Shown here piece by piece: positions 1 to 7,400 of a DNA stretch of 10,637 bases (positions within the stretch are counted from its first letter, which is position 1; the number at the start of each line of letters is the position of its first letter). A program made the position numbers and the translations under genes. Under the pieces are notes generated by a model. The model did no database searches. It was not told where the DNA came from and saw only the letters and a list, made by a program, of their open reading frames with translations. Source of the DNA: an uncultured Gammaproteobacteria bacterium (GTDB lineage Bacteria; Pseudomonadota; Gammaproteobacteria; Steroidobacterales; JABDMI01); NCBI GenBank assembly GCA_938039225.1, contig CALHVH010000218.1:1-10637 (forward strand), read 5' to 3'.

Positions 1-534
1 GATATTTGTAATCTCACCTATTAATTTTTGTTCGCTTGGTGAATACTCTTGTAAAAGAATGCCACCAAATTGGTTTCGATTATGCCGATGATCCCAGACC
101 ATATTAACAAACCATTTGCGACCGTCGTCATCGTGAAACAAAGAGGGATCAAAACCACTGCTATTCATGTAGATTGGATCACTCCATTCCCCATCAATCG
201 TGGCACAGGTTGTGAGATAGTTATGTGAATCTTTAAAATTACCTTGGAATCGTTTGACGTCGGTGTATATAAGGTGAAATAAACCATTGTCAAAACTTAG
301 GCAGGGTGCCCAAATGCCACATGAGTCAGGGTTACCACGCATATCTAATAACGACTTTCTGTTTAAGGGTCTGCTAATTAGACGCCAGTTTTTTAAGTCT
401 TTAGAGTGATGAATTTGTACTCCTGGATACCACTCAAAGGTTGAGGTTGCGATGTAGTAATCATCCCCAACACGAACAATAGATGGATCAGGGTTAAAGC
501 CAGGTAATATTGGGTTTGTAATAGAATTTGGCAC
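1..534 (-). CDS. xynB: GH43 beta-xylosidase, N-terminal part (runs off left edge)
   Basis: The first 178 codons of a glycoside hydrolase family 43 enzyme are present; the rest lies beyond the left edge. The N-terminus reads [20 protein letters not shown], characteristic of GH43 beta-xylosidases of the Selenomonas XynB type (subfamily 11). Asp16 in NPDPS fits the catalytic base and Asp129 in GFDPSLF fits the pKa-modulating Asp; the catalytic acid Glu, expected near residue 187-190, would be just outside the window. There is no signal peptide, so it should act in the cytoplasm, releasing xylose (or arabinose) from imported oligosaccharides. The start is GTG at 534: an in-frame TAA lies two codons upstream, so no earlier start is possible, and AAGGA precedes it at a rather long spacing. 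It begins 36 bp after the symporter stop codon on the same strand, so the two probably form an operon. Exact substrate (xyloside or arabinoside) is inferred. Confidence 0.9.
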   Translation of the reverse strand, partial: MPNSITNPILPGFNPDPSIVRVGDDYYIATSTFEWYPGVQIHHSKDLKNWRLISRPLNRKSLLDMRGNPDSCGIWAPCLSFDNGLFHLIYTDVKRFQGNFKDSHNYLTTCATIDGEWSDPIYMNSSGFDPSLFHDDDGRKWFVNMVWDHRHNRNQFGGILLQEYSPSEQKLIGEITNI

Positions 535-570
535 GAGTTACGTTATTCCTTATATTTGGTTTACAGTCTG

Positions 571-1965
571 TTATGCATTTATTTGATTATTGTTTTCATC
601 AAACAATGATGCCGATTGTTTTGCCCATGCGTCATCAAGTTTATAATTCTTGAAAAAGAGCAACATCAACACACCAGCAAGCGCAACACTAGCCCCATAA
701 ATATATGTGATACCAGTCAGGGTACGTTCTGATTGCTCAGCGTTTGCAACATAACCATAGTAGGCTAGCAACCAAGCGCAGAGAGCTCCACCAATTGCGA
801 TTCCAATTTTTAGTGCGAGCAAATGACCGGAGTAACTCATAGCCATTGCACCTTTGCCCCATTTATCAATGCCATAGTCAACGGTATCAGCAACTGCTGA
901 GAACATATAAGGAATCAATATCATATGGAAATAATTCGCAAACATAGATAATACTAGGGCTAAAACAAATCCATCACGAGGCACGAAAATCATGGCAAAA
1001 TTGAATACAATAATTGCAATGATAGATAATTTCATGGCCAATACTTTGTCCATGAATTTACTCACAAAGTTTGTGCTTAACGCTCCAGCAATACCTGCAA
1101 TACTGCCTAGTAACATAAATAATGGCAGTCTGTCTTTACTATCAAGATAGTACTCAATGTAAAAAGGAGTGACCCCTCCACGCATGACAACCCCCACCAG
1201 TAACAAGAAGGTAAGAAATGAAATAATTGCCCATTGATCATTCTTGAGTACGCCTGCTATATCACTAAAGATATTTTGCTTTTCTTTGATTTGATCAACT
1301 TTGGAAACACGTTCTGTAGTGAATGCAAAGCATGCAAAAAAGCAGATCGCAGCTAATGCACCAAGTACCATCATTGCACGCTGGTAGCCTATTTGGGGGT
1401 CAATGACTTTTTCTACCTCTTTACCAGCTTCAATAACTATCTCTGTGCCCCCGAAGAAATTAACTAGAGGATATAAGCTCGCTACTACAATCGCAGTGCC
1501 AACCATGGCTAAAGCAAAGCGATAAGATTGTACAGAAACACGTTCTTTAGGATCAGAGGTCATGACTCCGCCTAATGCTGAATAAGGAATATTCAGGGCT
1601 GTGTAGATAGTCATGAGTAAAGTATACGTTACGTAAGCATAGATTAGCTTGCCACCATCTGCGAAATCAGGGGTGGTAAATGCAAATACAGCAATAACCG
1701 CGTATGGAATTGCTAGCCATAACATGTAAGGCCGATAACGTCCCCAGCGTGTCTGAGTACGATCGGCAAGTGCACCCATAATTGGGTCTGTGAATGCATC
1801 AAACAATCTAACGACAAGAAACATAGTACCTGCAGCAGCTGCAGTGATTCCAAAAACATCTATGTAATAGATAAGTAGAAAGTTAATAACAATTTGAAAA
1901 ACGATATTGCTTGCTGTGTCGCCTAAGCCATAGCTGATTTTTTCTGTAATGCTTAGTTTTTGCAT
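571..1965 (-). CDS. GPH-family (MelB/XynP-like) sugar:cation symporter
   Basis: A 464-aa, very hydrophobic protein with about 12 predicted membrane helices, the normal size for the glycoside-pentoside-hexuronide:cation symporter family of the major facilitator superfamily. Family signatures are clear: YGLGDTASN at residues 12-20, and RLFDAFTDPIMG at 53-64 followed by a basic cytoplasmic loop (RTQTRWGRYRP). By comparison with MelB, Asp16, Asp56 and Asp60 correspond to the acidic residues that bind the coupling cation and sugar. It sits in the inner membrane. The substrate is not readable from sequence, but the GH43 beta-xylosidase directly downstream makes xylosides or xylo-oligosaccharides the best guess. 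The ATG at 1965 is preceded by a GAGG at acceptable distance. A promoter with an operator-like inverted repeat lies just upstream, and the halogenase-operon terminator separates it from the genes to the right. Confidence 0.92.
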   Translation of the reverse strand: MQKLSITEKISYGLGDTASNIVFQIVINFLLIYYIDVFGITAAAAGTMFLVVRLFDAFTDPIMGALADRTQTRWGRYRPYMLWLAIPYAVIAVFAFTTPDFADGGKLIYAYVTYTLLMTIYTALNIPYSALGGVMTSDPKERVSVQSYRFALAMVGTAIVVASLYPLVNFFGGTEIVIEAGKEVEKVIDPQIGYQRAMMVLGALAAICFFACFAFTTERVSKVDQIKEKQNIFSDIAGVLKNDQWAIISFLTFLLLVGVVMRGGVTPFYIEYYLDSKDRLPLFMLLGSIAGIAGALSTNFVSKFMDKVLAMKLSIIAIIVFNFAMIFVPRDGFVLALVLSMFANYFHMILIPYMFSAVADTVDYGIDKWGKGAMAMSYSGHLLALKIGIAIGGALCAWLLAYYGYVANAEQSERTLTGITYIYGASVALAGVLMLLFFKNYKLDDAWAKQSASLFDENNNQINA

Positions 1966-1992
1966 ATGCTTTGCCTCACTGAGAATTCAGTA

Positions 1993-2012
1993 GACTATAT
2001 CAATCTATAGTC
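1993..2012. promoter_or_regulatory. Operator-like inverted repeat over the symporter -10 box
   Basis: A perfect inverted repeat with 7-bp arms GACTATA / TATAGTC and a 6-bp spacer overlaps the proposed -10 box and the adjacent spacer, where a repressor would block RNA polymerase. It lacks the central CG typical of LacI-family sites, so it differs from the operators near 9160-9200 and suggests a different regulator for the xyloside operon. Function is inferred from symmetry and position only. Confidence 0.4.
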
Positions 2013-2022
2013 AATATGACAA
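1994..2022 (-). promoter_or_regulatory. Sigma70-type promoter of the symporter-xylosidase operon
   Basis: Reading on the minus strand, a TTGTCA -35 box (2017-2022) and a TATAGT -10 box (1994-1999) are separated by exactly 17 bp. Each box matches the consensus at five of six positions. The -10 lies about 30 bp upstream of the symporter ATG, giving a short leader. This is a pattern match in AT-rich DNA, so it is a candidate only. Confidence 0.5.
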
Positions 2023-2065
2023 TAATATAATTGTTTTTCTCTGATTAGCATGAAATTCGCACACT

Positions 2066-2091
2066 AAAAAGGCGAGCATAATGCTCGCCTT
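2066..2091 (-). terminator. Rho-independent terminator of the halogenase operon
   Basis: On the minus strand an AAGGCGAGC / GCTCGCCTT stem of 9 bp (11 bp if the loop closes further) with an ATTAT loop is followed immediately by TTTTT. It starts about 27 bp after the stop codon of the last gene of the five-gene operon. No T-tract follows on the plus strand, so it acts leftwards. It insulates the halogenase operon from the symporter operon downstream. Confidence 0.88.
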
Positions 2092-2117
2092 AACTTATTT
2101 GATAGAGTTTATAAGAT

Positions 2118-2762
2118 TCATTCCCGACAACCAGGGTCGCCTTCTGGTAGTAAGCCTAAACGTACGTTAGCAATAGACATTTCCATAGCACCATCGGTGC
2201 TCAAAATTAATGGGGCATTGATTTTAGTGAGATCAAAATCATCAGTGTTTTCATTTAAAGATAGGCAATTTAAGGGTACGGCAAAAGTAAACCATTTTTT
2301 ACGCGGGTTCTTTTTAAGTTGTTTACGAACATTAATTTCTGAGCGACAAGGCCAAGTGCAATCCATACCGAGGGTGATTTCGCTTTTTGATAAGCGATTA
2401 ATCTTTAACTCCATTACTAAAGCTACGCTATCTTCTAACTGAGATAAATCTACTGCTGGACCAACAATTGATAATTGTCCTTTTCCTTCAATTTTTTTCC
2501 ATGAGGCATGAATGGCATCATTCTCATTTTGGTAGCTTGTTGGGCTTATAGTAAGTTTGCTGCTCTCACTCTGTCCAGAAAGGCCATTTAAATCAGTAAC
2601 CCAATTAGTTGGGTCTCCAACTTGAATAATTCTATTTCCTACTAGCTGTCCATCTACAAAGTAATGCGTTGTTGGGTTTAGATCTTGAGCGTTTAGACTG
2701 AGACCTATAAAGAGAGTGAAAATAATACTTATTAGTAGTTTGCATAATTGAGAGTTAAACAT
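2118..2762 (-). CDS. Secreted small protein resembling the ExoP C-terminal domain of GH3 glucan glucohydrolases
   Basis: A 214-aa protein with a clear Sec signal peptide: Lys8, a hydrophobic run from 9 to 23, and a likely cleavage after LNA (25/26). The mature part resembles from memory the C-terminal galactose-binding-like domain of ExoP-type GH3 1,4-beta-glucan glucohydrolases. Matching elements are the TTHYFVDG opening (31-38), a GPAVDLSQ strand (101-108), LGMDCTWPC (131-139), a WFTFAVPLNC strand (157-166), and an APLILSTDGAMEMSIANVRL ending (183-202). Four cysteines remain after processing (135, 139, 166, 212) and could form disulfides. There is no catalytic GH3 part, so it is a free-standing, probably periplasmic, carbohydrate-binding or scaffold-like protein. 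A good AGGAG lies 5 nt before the ATG. It starts 21 bp after the last halogenase gene and precedes the terminator, so it is the last gene of the operon. The domain match needs a profile search; exact role unknown. Confidence 0.75.
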   Translation of the reverse strand: MFNSQLCKLLISIIFTLFIGLSLNAQDLNPTTHYFVDGQLVGNRIIQVGDPTNWVTDLNGLSGQSESSKLTISPTSYQNENDAIHASWKKIEGKGQLSIVGPAVDLSQLEDSVALVMELKINRLSKSEITLGMDCTWPCRSEINVRKQLKKNPRKKWFTFAVPLNCLSLNENTDDFDLTKINAPLILSTDGAMEMSIANVRLGLLPEGDPGCRE

Positions 2763-2783
2763 AATGGCTCCTATTTATTAAGT

Positions 2784-4310
2784 TTAAGTATTTGGTTTAG
2801 CCGCGCAGTATTGGCGGATATAATGTTCTTGTAAGGGTATTTTATTTGCGGTTTCAGCAATTAACCTGCGCATACCGTCTAAATTATTTTTCAAATCTTT
2901 ATTGCTCATCGAGTTGACTAGTTCATCGTATTCCTTCGGCCAAATACCTTGACCAAGAAATACTGAAACCCAACTGGCGCTGGCAAATAGTTCATCTTCA
3001 AATCTGAAGAAGCGTCCACGTGTAGAAAATAGATCGATTTTGTTTTGCAAGCTGTCGGGAATATCCATGCTACGTACATAATTCCAGAAATCTGAATCAT
3101 CACGCTCGGTGGCTTTGTAATGCAGTATTAAGAAATCTCGGATATGTTCATAAGCTATACCCATCAATTTGTTGTATTCATCAATTTCAACTTGATTAAT
3201 CTGTTTGTTAGGTAATAAGGCTAATAGTTTTGCTATGCCTGTTTGTACTAAATGAATGGCTGTGGACTCAAGTGGTTCCATGAACCCTGCTGCAAGACCT
3301 AGGGCAACACAGTTTTTATGCCAAAACTTTTCTCGCCTACCGCTTGTAAAGGATAATATTTTTGGATCACCTAAGGCTTCACCTTCAATACTGCTCAATA
3401 AAGTCGTGGTTGCTTCATCATCACTGATCGTTTGTTGGTTAAATACATAGCCATTGCCTGTGCGATGTTGTAAGGGTATACGCCACTGCCAACCTGCTTT
3501 TTTAGCAGTTGCACGTGAGTATGGAACTGGTGCCTCAGTATTAGCAGAGGCTACTGCTACAGCTCGGTTACAGGGTAACCACTTTGACCAGTCTTGGTAG
3601 TCAACATCTAAAGTTTGACCAAGTAGCAATGAGCGGAAACCCGAGCAATCCACAAAGAAATCACCATCAATGGTGTTGCCACTTTCTAAAATTACATCAG
3701 TGATGTTGCCGTTCACAGAGTCTTGATTGACATCAACAACTTTTCCTTCGATGCGGATTACGCCCAATTTTTCTGCGTAGTTTCTTAAATATTTTGCTAC
3801 TAACTTCGCATCAAAATGGTAAGCATAAGACCAGTGGTTAATCGGGAATTGATTGCCTTTGGCTAAAGCGAAACGTTTTTGTCGTGCTGCTTTAATCGGT
3901 AAAGAAAAATCTTCGATGTTTAATGAGTCATCTAAAGTTTTTTGCTTTAAAAAGAATTGGTGAAACGAAATACCATCGATATCAGCACCAAAATGTCCAA
4001 AAGGGTGGATATAGGCTTGCCCTGCTTTTTGCCAATCCACAAATTCGATGCCAAGTTTGAATGTGGCTTGGGTCTTGCTTACGAAATCATTTTCATCAAT
4101 TCGTAGTAGACCTAAGAAATTTCGCAATGGAGGAATCGTGGCTTCTCCTACGCCAACCGTTCCTATGTCGTCCGACTCGATGAGTACAATTTTGGTATGA
4201 CCATTCTGCACAAAGCGAGATAAAGCGGCAGCTGCCATCCATCCTGCAGTACCACCTCCAACAATGACGATTTTATCTAATCTATTATTCTGAGAGTGTT
4301 TATCAGTCAT
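2784..4310 (-). CDS. FAD-dependent tryptophan halogenase-like protein (operon gene 4)
   Basis: A 508-aa protein of the tryptophan halogenase family (PF04820; PrnA/RebH-like). The FAD dinucleotide-binding motif GGGTAGW is at residues 18-24, with Glu45 ending the second beta strand and TVGVGEATIP at 51-60. The catalytic lysine in ATFK is Lys85 and the paired glutamate in EPLEST is Glu348. The halogenase signature WQWRIP is at 274-279. All elements thought necessary for HOCl/HOBr production and guiding are present. The substrate is unknown: relatives found beside TonB-dependent receptors in Xanthomonas and Brevundimonas were reported to halogenate indole-type compounds and to prefer bromide, but their natural substrate is unclear. 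The ATG lies only 2 bp after the stop codon of the preceding halogenase and has no visible Shine-Dalgarno sequence, so translation is probably coupled. A free FADH2 supply is required, but no reductase is seen here. Confidence 0.9.
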   Translation of the reverse strand: MTDKHSQNNRLDKIVIVGGGTAGWMAAAALSRFVQNGHTKIVLIESDDIGTVGVGEATIPPLRNFLGLLRIDENDFVSKTQATFKLGIEFVDWQKAGQAYIHPFGHFGADIDGISFHQFFLKQKTLDDSLNIEDFSLPIKAARQKRFALAKGNQFPINHWSYAYHFDAKLVAKYLRNYAEKLGVIRIEGKVVDVNQDSVNGNITDVILESGNTIDGDFFVDCSGFRSLLLGQTLDVDYQDWSKWLPCNRAVAVASANTEAPVPYSRATAKKAGWQWRIPLQHRTGNGYVFNQQTISDDEATTTLLSSIEGEALGDPKILSFTSGRREKFWHKNCVALGLAAGFMEPLESTAIHLVQTGIAKLLALLPNKQINQVEIDEYNKLMGIAYEHIRDFLILHYKATERDDSDFWNYVRSMDIPDSLQNKIDLFSTRGRFFRFEDELFASASWVSVFLGQGIWPKEYDELVNSMSNKDLKNNLDGMRRLIAETANKIPLQEHYIRQYCAAKPNT

Positions 4311-4312
4311 AT

Positions 4313-5833
4313 TTATAATTTTAGTGTTCTTGCATCACAGTTTTTATTGATGAAGTCTCTGTGTTTAGGCATATAGTCAGCAGAATTTGCTATAGCTATA
4401 CGTATTTTTTGCAGACGATCTTTAGTTTCTTCAAGACTGAGTAAATCAGCTACTGGGTCATAGGTGCGTGGTTTTGCACATTGGCCATTCATTACCGCAA
4501 ACCAGCTTGTGTCATTGAAAAGTTCGTCATGCTCTCTAAATGTGCGTCCATTATTGTGAAAGACCTCTAATTTTTCTTGAAGTCGATCTGGTACGGTCAT
4601 TTCTCTACAGCGAATCCAAAATTCTGAATCAGTGCGTTCATTGGCGTGATAATGCAAAATTAGGAAATCTCTAATAAGTTCAAACTCTTCAATGAGCACA
4701 CGGTTATAACGATTTGCATCAGCTTGGGCAAAAGTCTTATCAGGGAAATTTGTGAGTAGGCGTGATATGCCACTTTGGATTAACCAAATGCTGGTGGATT
4801 CTAAGGGTTCCATGAAGCCAGATGAGAGTCCTATAGCAATACAGTTTTTATCCCAGAATTTTTTACTGTGTCCTGTCGTAAAACGCAGTATGCGAGGTTC
4901 AGCCAGAGGTTCGCCATCTAAATGATCAAGTAAAGTCGCTGTCGCTTCATCGTCACTGGTGTAATCACTGCAATAAACGTGACCGTTTCCAATACGATGT
5001 TGCAAGGGTATGCGCCATTGCCATCCAGCTTTATGGGCGGTGGTACGAGTGAAAGAGCTAATCTCTGAGACTCCTTCACAAGGAGCAACCACTGCGCTAT
5101 TGCATAAAAGTAAATCTGACCAATCTTCAAAGCCCGCTTTTAAAGTTTGCTGGATAAGCAAACCTCTAAAACCGGAACAATCGATAAATAATTCGCCAGT
5201 AATTTTTTCGCCGCTTTCAAGCTGCACCGATTCGATAAAACCGTCATTGCTGCGTTGTTGTACATCAACAACTTTCCCTTCAGTTCTTATGACGCCTCTA
5301 TTTTCTGCATGCTGGCGAAGCATTTTTGCATAGGCGGTTGAATCGAAATGAAAGGCATAGGCAATTTCATTAAGAGGTGAGTTTTTTCCGGCATTAAAAG
5401 GACGCATAAATTTATTATTTTTAGCTGCCATTGCCATTAGAGAAAACTCTGAGGGGTCCTCAACTAAACCTTCTTGATATAAACGCTGCCAGTACGCATG
5501 AAATGACAGGCCTTCCATATCCACCCCATAATGTCCAAATGGGTGAAAATAGCTATGATCAAGTTTTTTCCAATTTACAAACTCAATGCCTAATTTAAAA
5601 CTGGCATTAGTGTGTTTAATAAACTCATCTTCAGGAATGCCAAGCATTCGATTAAACGTGGCTATTTGTGGAATGGTGGCTTCACCAACCCCAACTGTGC
5701 CTATTGAATCGGATTCGATTAACTGTATTTTTGCATAATCAGGACCTAAAATTTTTGATAAGGCGGCTGCTGTCATCCAGCCTGCCGTGCCACCACCTAC
5801 AATGACTATCTGTTTAATGCGATTATCTGTCAT
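4313..5833 (-). CDS. FAD-dependent tryptophan halogenase-like protein (operon gene 3)
   Basis: A 506-aa paralog of its neighbours, of typical family length. GGGTAGW at residues 13-19 and Glu40 form the FAD site, TVGVGEATIP is at 46-55, the catalytic lysine in ASFK is Lys80, the WQWRIP signature is at 271-276, and the catalytic glutamate in EPLEST is Glu345. The second conserved block HPFGHYGVD (97-105) and the C-terminal RDFLILHYHANERTDSEFW block, shared with the other copies, are also present. It should be an active flavin-dependent halogenase if FADH2 is supplied; substrate unknown. AAAGGA stands about 8 nt before the ATG, a strong ribosome binding site. It follows the degenerate copy after a 46-bp gap with a weak hairpin (arms 5847-5853 and 5867-5873) and precedes the next halogenase by 2 bp. 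Confidence 0.9.
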   Translation of the reverse strand: MTDNRIKQIVIVGGGTAGWMTAAALSKILGPDYAKIQLIESDSIGTVGVGEATIPQIATFNRMLGIPEDEFIKHTNASFKLGIEFVNWKKLDHSYFHPFGHYGVDMEGLSFHAYWQRLYQEGLVEDPSEFSLMAMAAKNNKFMRPFNAGKNSPLNEIAYAFHFDSTAYAKMLRQHAENRGVIRTEGKVVDVQQRSNDGFIESVQLESGEKITGELFIDCSGFRGLLIQQTLKAGFEDWSDLLLCNSAVVAPCEGVSEISSFTRTTAHKAGWQWRIPLQHRIGNGHVYCSDYTSDDEATATLLDHLDGEPLAEPRILRFTTGHSKKFWDKNCIAIGLSSGFMEPLESTSIWLIQSGISRLLTNFPDKTFAQADANRYNRVLIEEFELIRDFLILHYHANERTDSEFWIRCREMTVPDRLQEKLEVFHNNGRTFREHDELFNDTSWFAVMNGQCAKPRTYDPVADLLSLEETKDRLQKIRIAIANSADYMPKHRDFINKNCDARTLKL

Positions 5834-5879
5834 GCTGCTTTCCTTTATAGATAAGTCTTTTTGAAATATCTATGACTTC

Positions 5880-7400
5880 TTATTTATTATTGAAATTATT
5901 TTTAACTTGGGCAAGATAGTTAGCGTGAGTGGGCATTTTAGCAACTCCTTCTAACATTATTTCTCTTATACGATGCATGTGTTGCTTTATGGTATCCAGC
6001 TTGAAACCATAGACCAGCGGATTATAGTTTCTAGCTTTGATTCCATGTTCATCGTATAAATTTACCCAACTTTGTTCTTGTAATGGCTCTTCGTCATACA
6101 GCGCTATGTGTCCCCGAGCTTGGTAAAGTTTAAGCTTATACTCAAGCACCTCTGGCAACTCAATTGTGCGACATTCCTTCCAGAAGGTATCTTGTGTTCT
6201 ACCGTTTAATTTGTAATGCAACATAGCAAAGTCACGTGCATTGTCGAATTCTAGATTAGTACGACGATTATATTCTGCGATGACCGCATTAGAATTAAGT
6301 TTACGTGGAAATAGACCAGCAAGTTTGCTTAAGGATGAGCGTAAGAGTTGTAAACGACTTACGCCAATAGGATCAATTTCGACCGAGGATGTGCCAATAG
6401 CAATGCAGTTCTTTAACCAAGACGCTTGTCGTCGACCAAAATTAATTTTTTCACAGGCAGTATCATTTAAAGAAGTACTGTTACTGGCTTCACTTAACAA
6501 CGAAACGCTTTGTTCGTCACTCATGTGAGCACTATGAAAATAGTTACTTAATGTGGTTTTCCCTTGTATACCAAGCTGACGTATCCAACCAGCTGTATGT
6601 GCTTGCGAAAAGCTATAGGCTGCAGGTGAAGTTGCAGAGTTTATAGTTAATGAAACTTTTTTATCACAAGGTAAGTATTCAGACCAAGAGATCCAAGTTT
6701 TATCATGTAAGGCATTTATTAATTTGGCTTCTTGGCCAGTGCAATCGATAAATAGGTCGGCCTTAAGTTTGTTGCTACTATCAAGATTTAAGCTATCGAT
6801 ATGCCCATTTTTATCTATCTCAACAGTGTTGACGCTGGCCTGAATAAAGTTAACACCCTGGCCCTCAGCTTGTTTACGTTTTAAGGTTGCCAACGTTTTG
6901 GTATTTATATGTAAACCCCATTCACAACTTGATAACACACTACGATCATTGGGTAGTGGACGTTGTAAACGGTTTGCTTGAGCAGCTAGAGCGCTTAATG
7001 CAAAGTTGGCTAAACGTACTGGTATACCTTCATCACGCAGGCGCATAGCCAGATGGTGGAAGGCTACGGTATCGAGCTTTGCGCCTATACTGCTGTAGGG
7101 GTGAAAGTACGCTACCCTAGGATTGTTCCAGCCGCTTAATGCAATACCAAAAGTAAAACTGGCCTGGGCTTGAGAGACTAAATAATCTTCATTCAAGCAA
7201 ACACTATGATGAAGTGGTTTAGGGTCTGGCTGGGTACTGTCACAAAAATCATAATTAGTTTTTGTGTTACTAGGATGCAATATCACACTGAATGAATAAT
7301 CATTTTTACTCAAGTTAGTACTTAATGCAGCAGCCGTGAAGAATGCATCAAGACCATCTCCTACAATTACAATATGTTGTTTAGAATTATTATCGTGCAT
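5880..7400 (-). CDS. Degenerate tryptophan halogenase paralog, probable non-halogenating pseudoenzyme (operon gene 2)
   Basis: A 506-aa protein that aligns end to end with the other three halogenase-like proteins but has lost their key residues. GxGxxG is GDGLDA (14-19), the FAD-ribose Glu is replaced by His42, TVGVGEAT is absent (about 47-56), the catalytic Lys is Thr83 (ASFT), WxWxIP is WIRQLG (272-277), and EPLEST is DPIGVS, so the catalytic Glu is Gly346. The family frame remains: FHPYSSIG (99-106), DLFIDCTG (215-222), KNCIAIG (330-336), and the RDFAMLHYKLNGRTQDTFW block near the C-terminus. There are no internal stops or frameshifts. The ATG at 7400 is preferred to the upstream one at 7445: it gives the paralogs' length, has AGGA about 10 nt upstream, and overlaps the previous gene by only 11 bp rather than 56 bp. 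FAD binding and halogenation are both unlikely; a structural, regulatory or new binding role is inferred. Confidence 0.85.
   Translation of the reverse strand: MHDNNSKQHIVIVGDGLDAFFTAAALSTNLSKNDYSFSVILHPSNTKTNYDFCDSTQPDPKPLHHSVCLNEDYLVSQAQASFTFGIALSGWNNPRVAYFHPYSSIGAKLDTVAFHHLAMRLRDEGIPVRLANFALSALAAQANRLQRPLPNDRSVLSSCEWGLHINTKTLATLKRKQAEGQGVNFIQASVNTVEIDKNGHIDSLNLDSSNKLKADLFIDCTGQEAKLINALHDKTWISWSEYLPCDKKVSLTINSATSPAAYSFSQAHTAGWIRQLGIQGKTTLSNYFHSAHMSDEQSVSLLSEASNSTSLNDTACEKINFGRRQASWLKNCIAIGTSSVEIDPIGVSRLQLLRSSLSKLAGLFPRKLNSNAVIAEYNRRTNLEFDNARDFAMLHYKLNGRTQDTFWKECRTIELPEVLEYKLKLYQARGHIALYDEEPLQEQSWVNLYDEHGIKARNYNPLVYGFKLDTIKQHMHRIREIMLEGVAKMPTHANYLAQVKNNFNNK

Noticed and set aside
2197..2442. 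Open frames on the opposite strand of the minus-strand genes (also near 3256-3450, 5010-5333, 6241-6528) and opposite the receptor (9741-9950, 10181-10402)
   Set aside because: They lie wholly inside genes with strong family matches, show no recognisable protein features and have no ribosome binding sites of note; they are shadows.
5847..5873. Weak hairpin (ATAGATA / TATCTAT, 13-nt loop) between two halogenase genes
   Set aside because: The stem is short and only AT-rich with one G-C pair per arm, and has no T-tract; not listed separately as a terminator or attenuator.
5880..7400. Treating the degenerate halogenase as a pseudogene
   Set aside because: The frame is uninterrupted over the full family length, start and stop fit the operon, and non-catalytic blocks are conserved, so an expressed pseudoenzyme is the better call.
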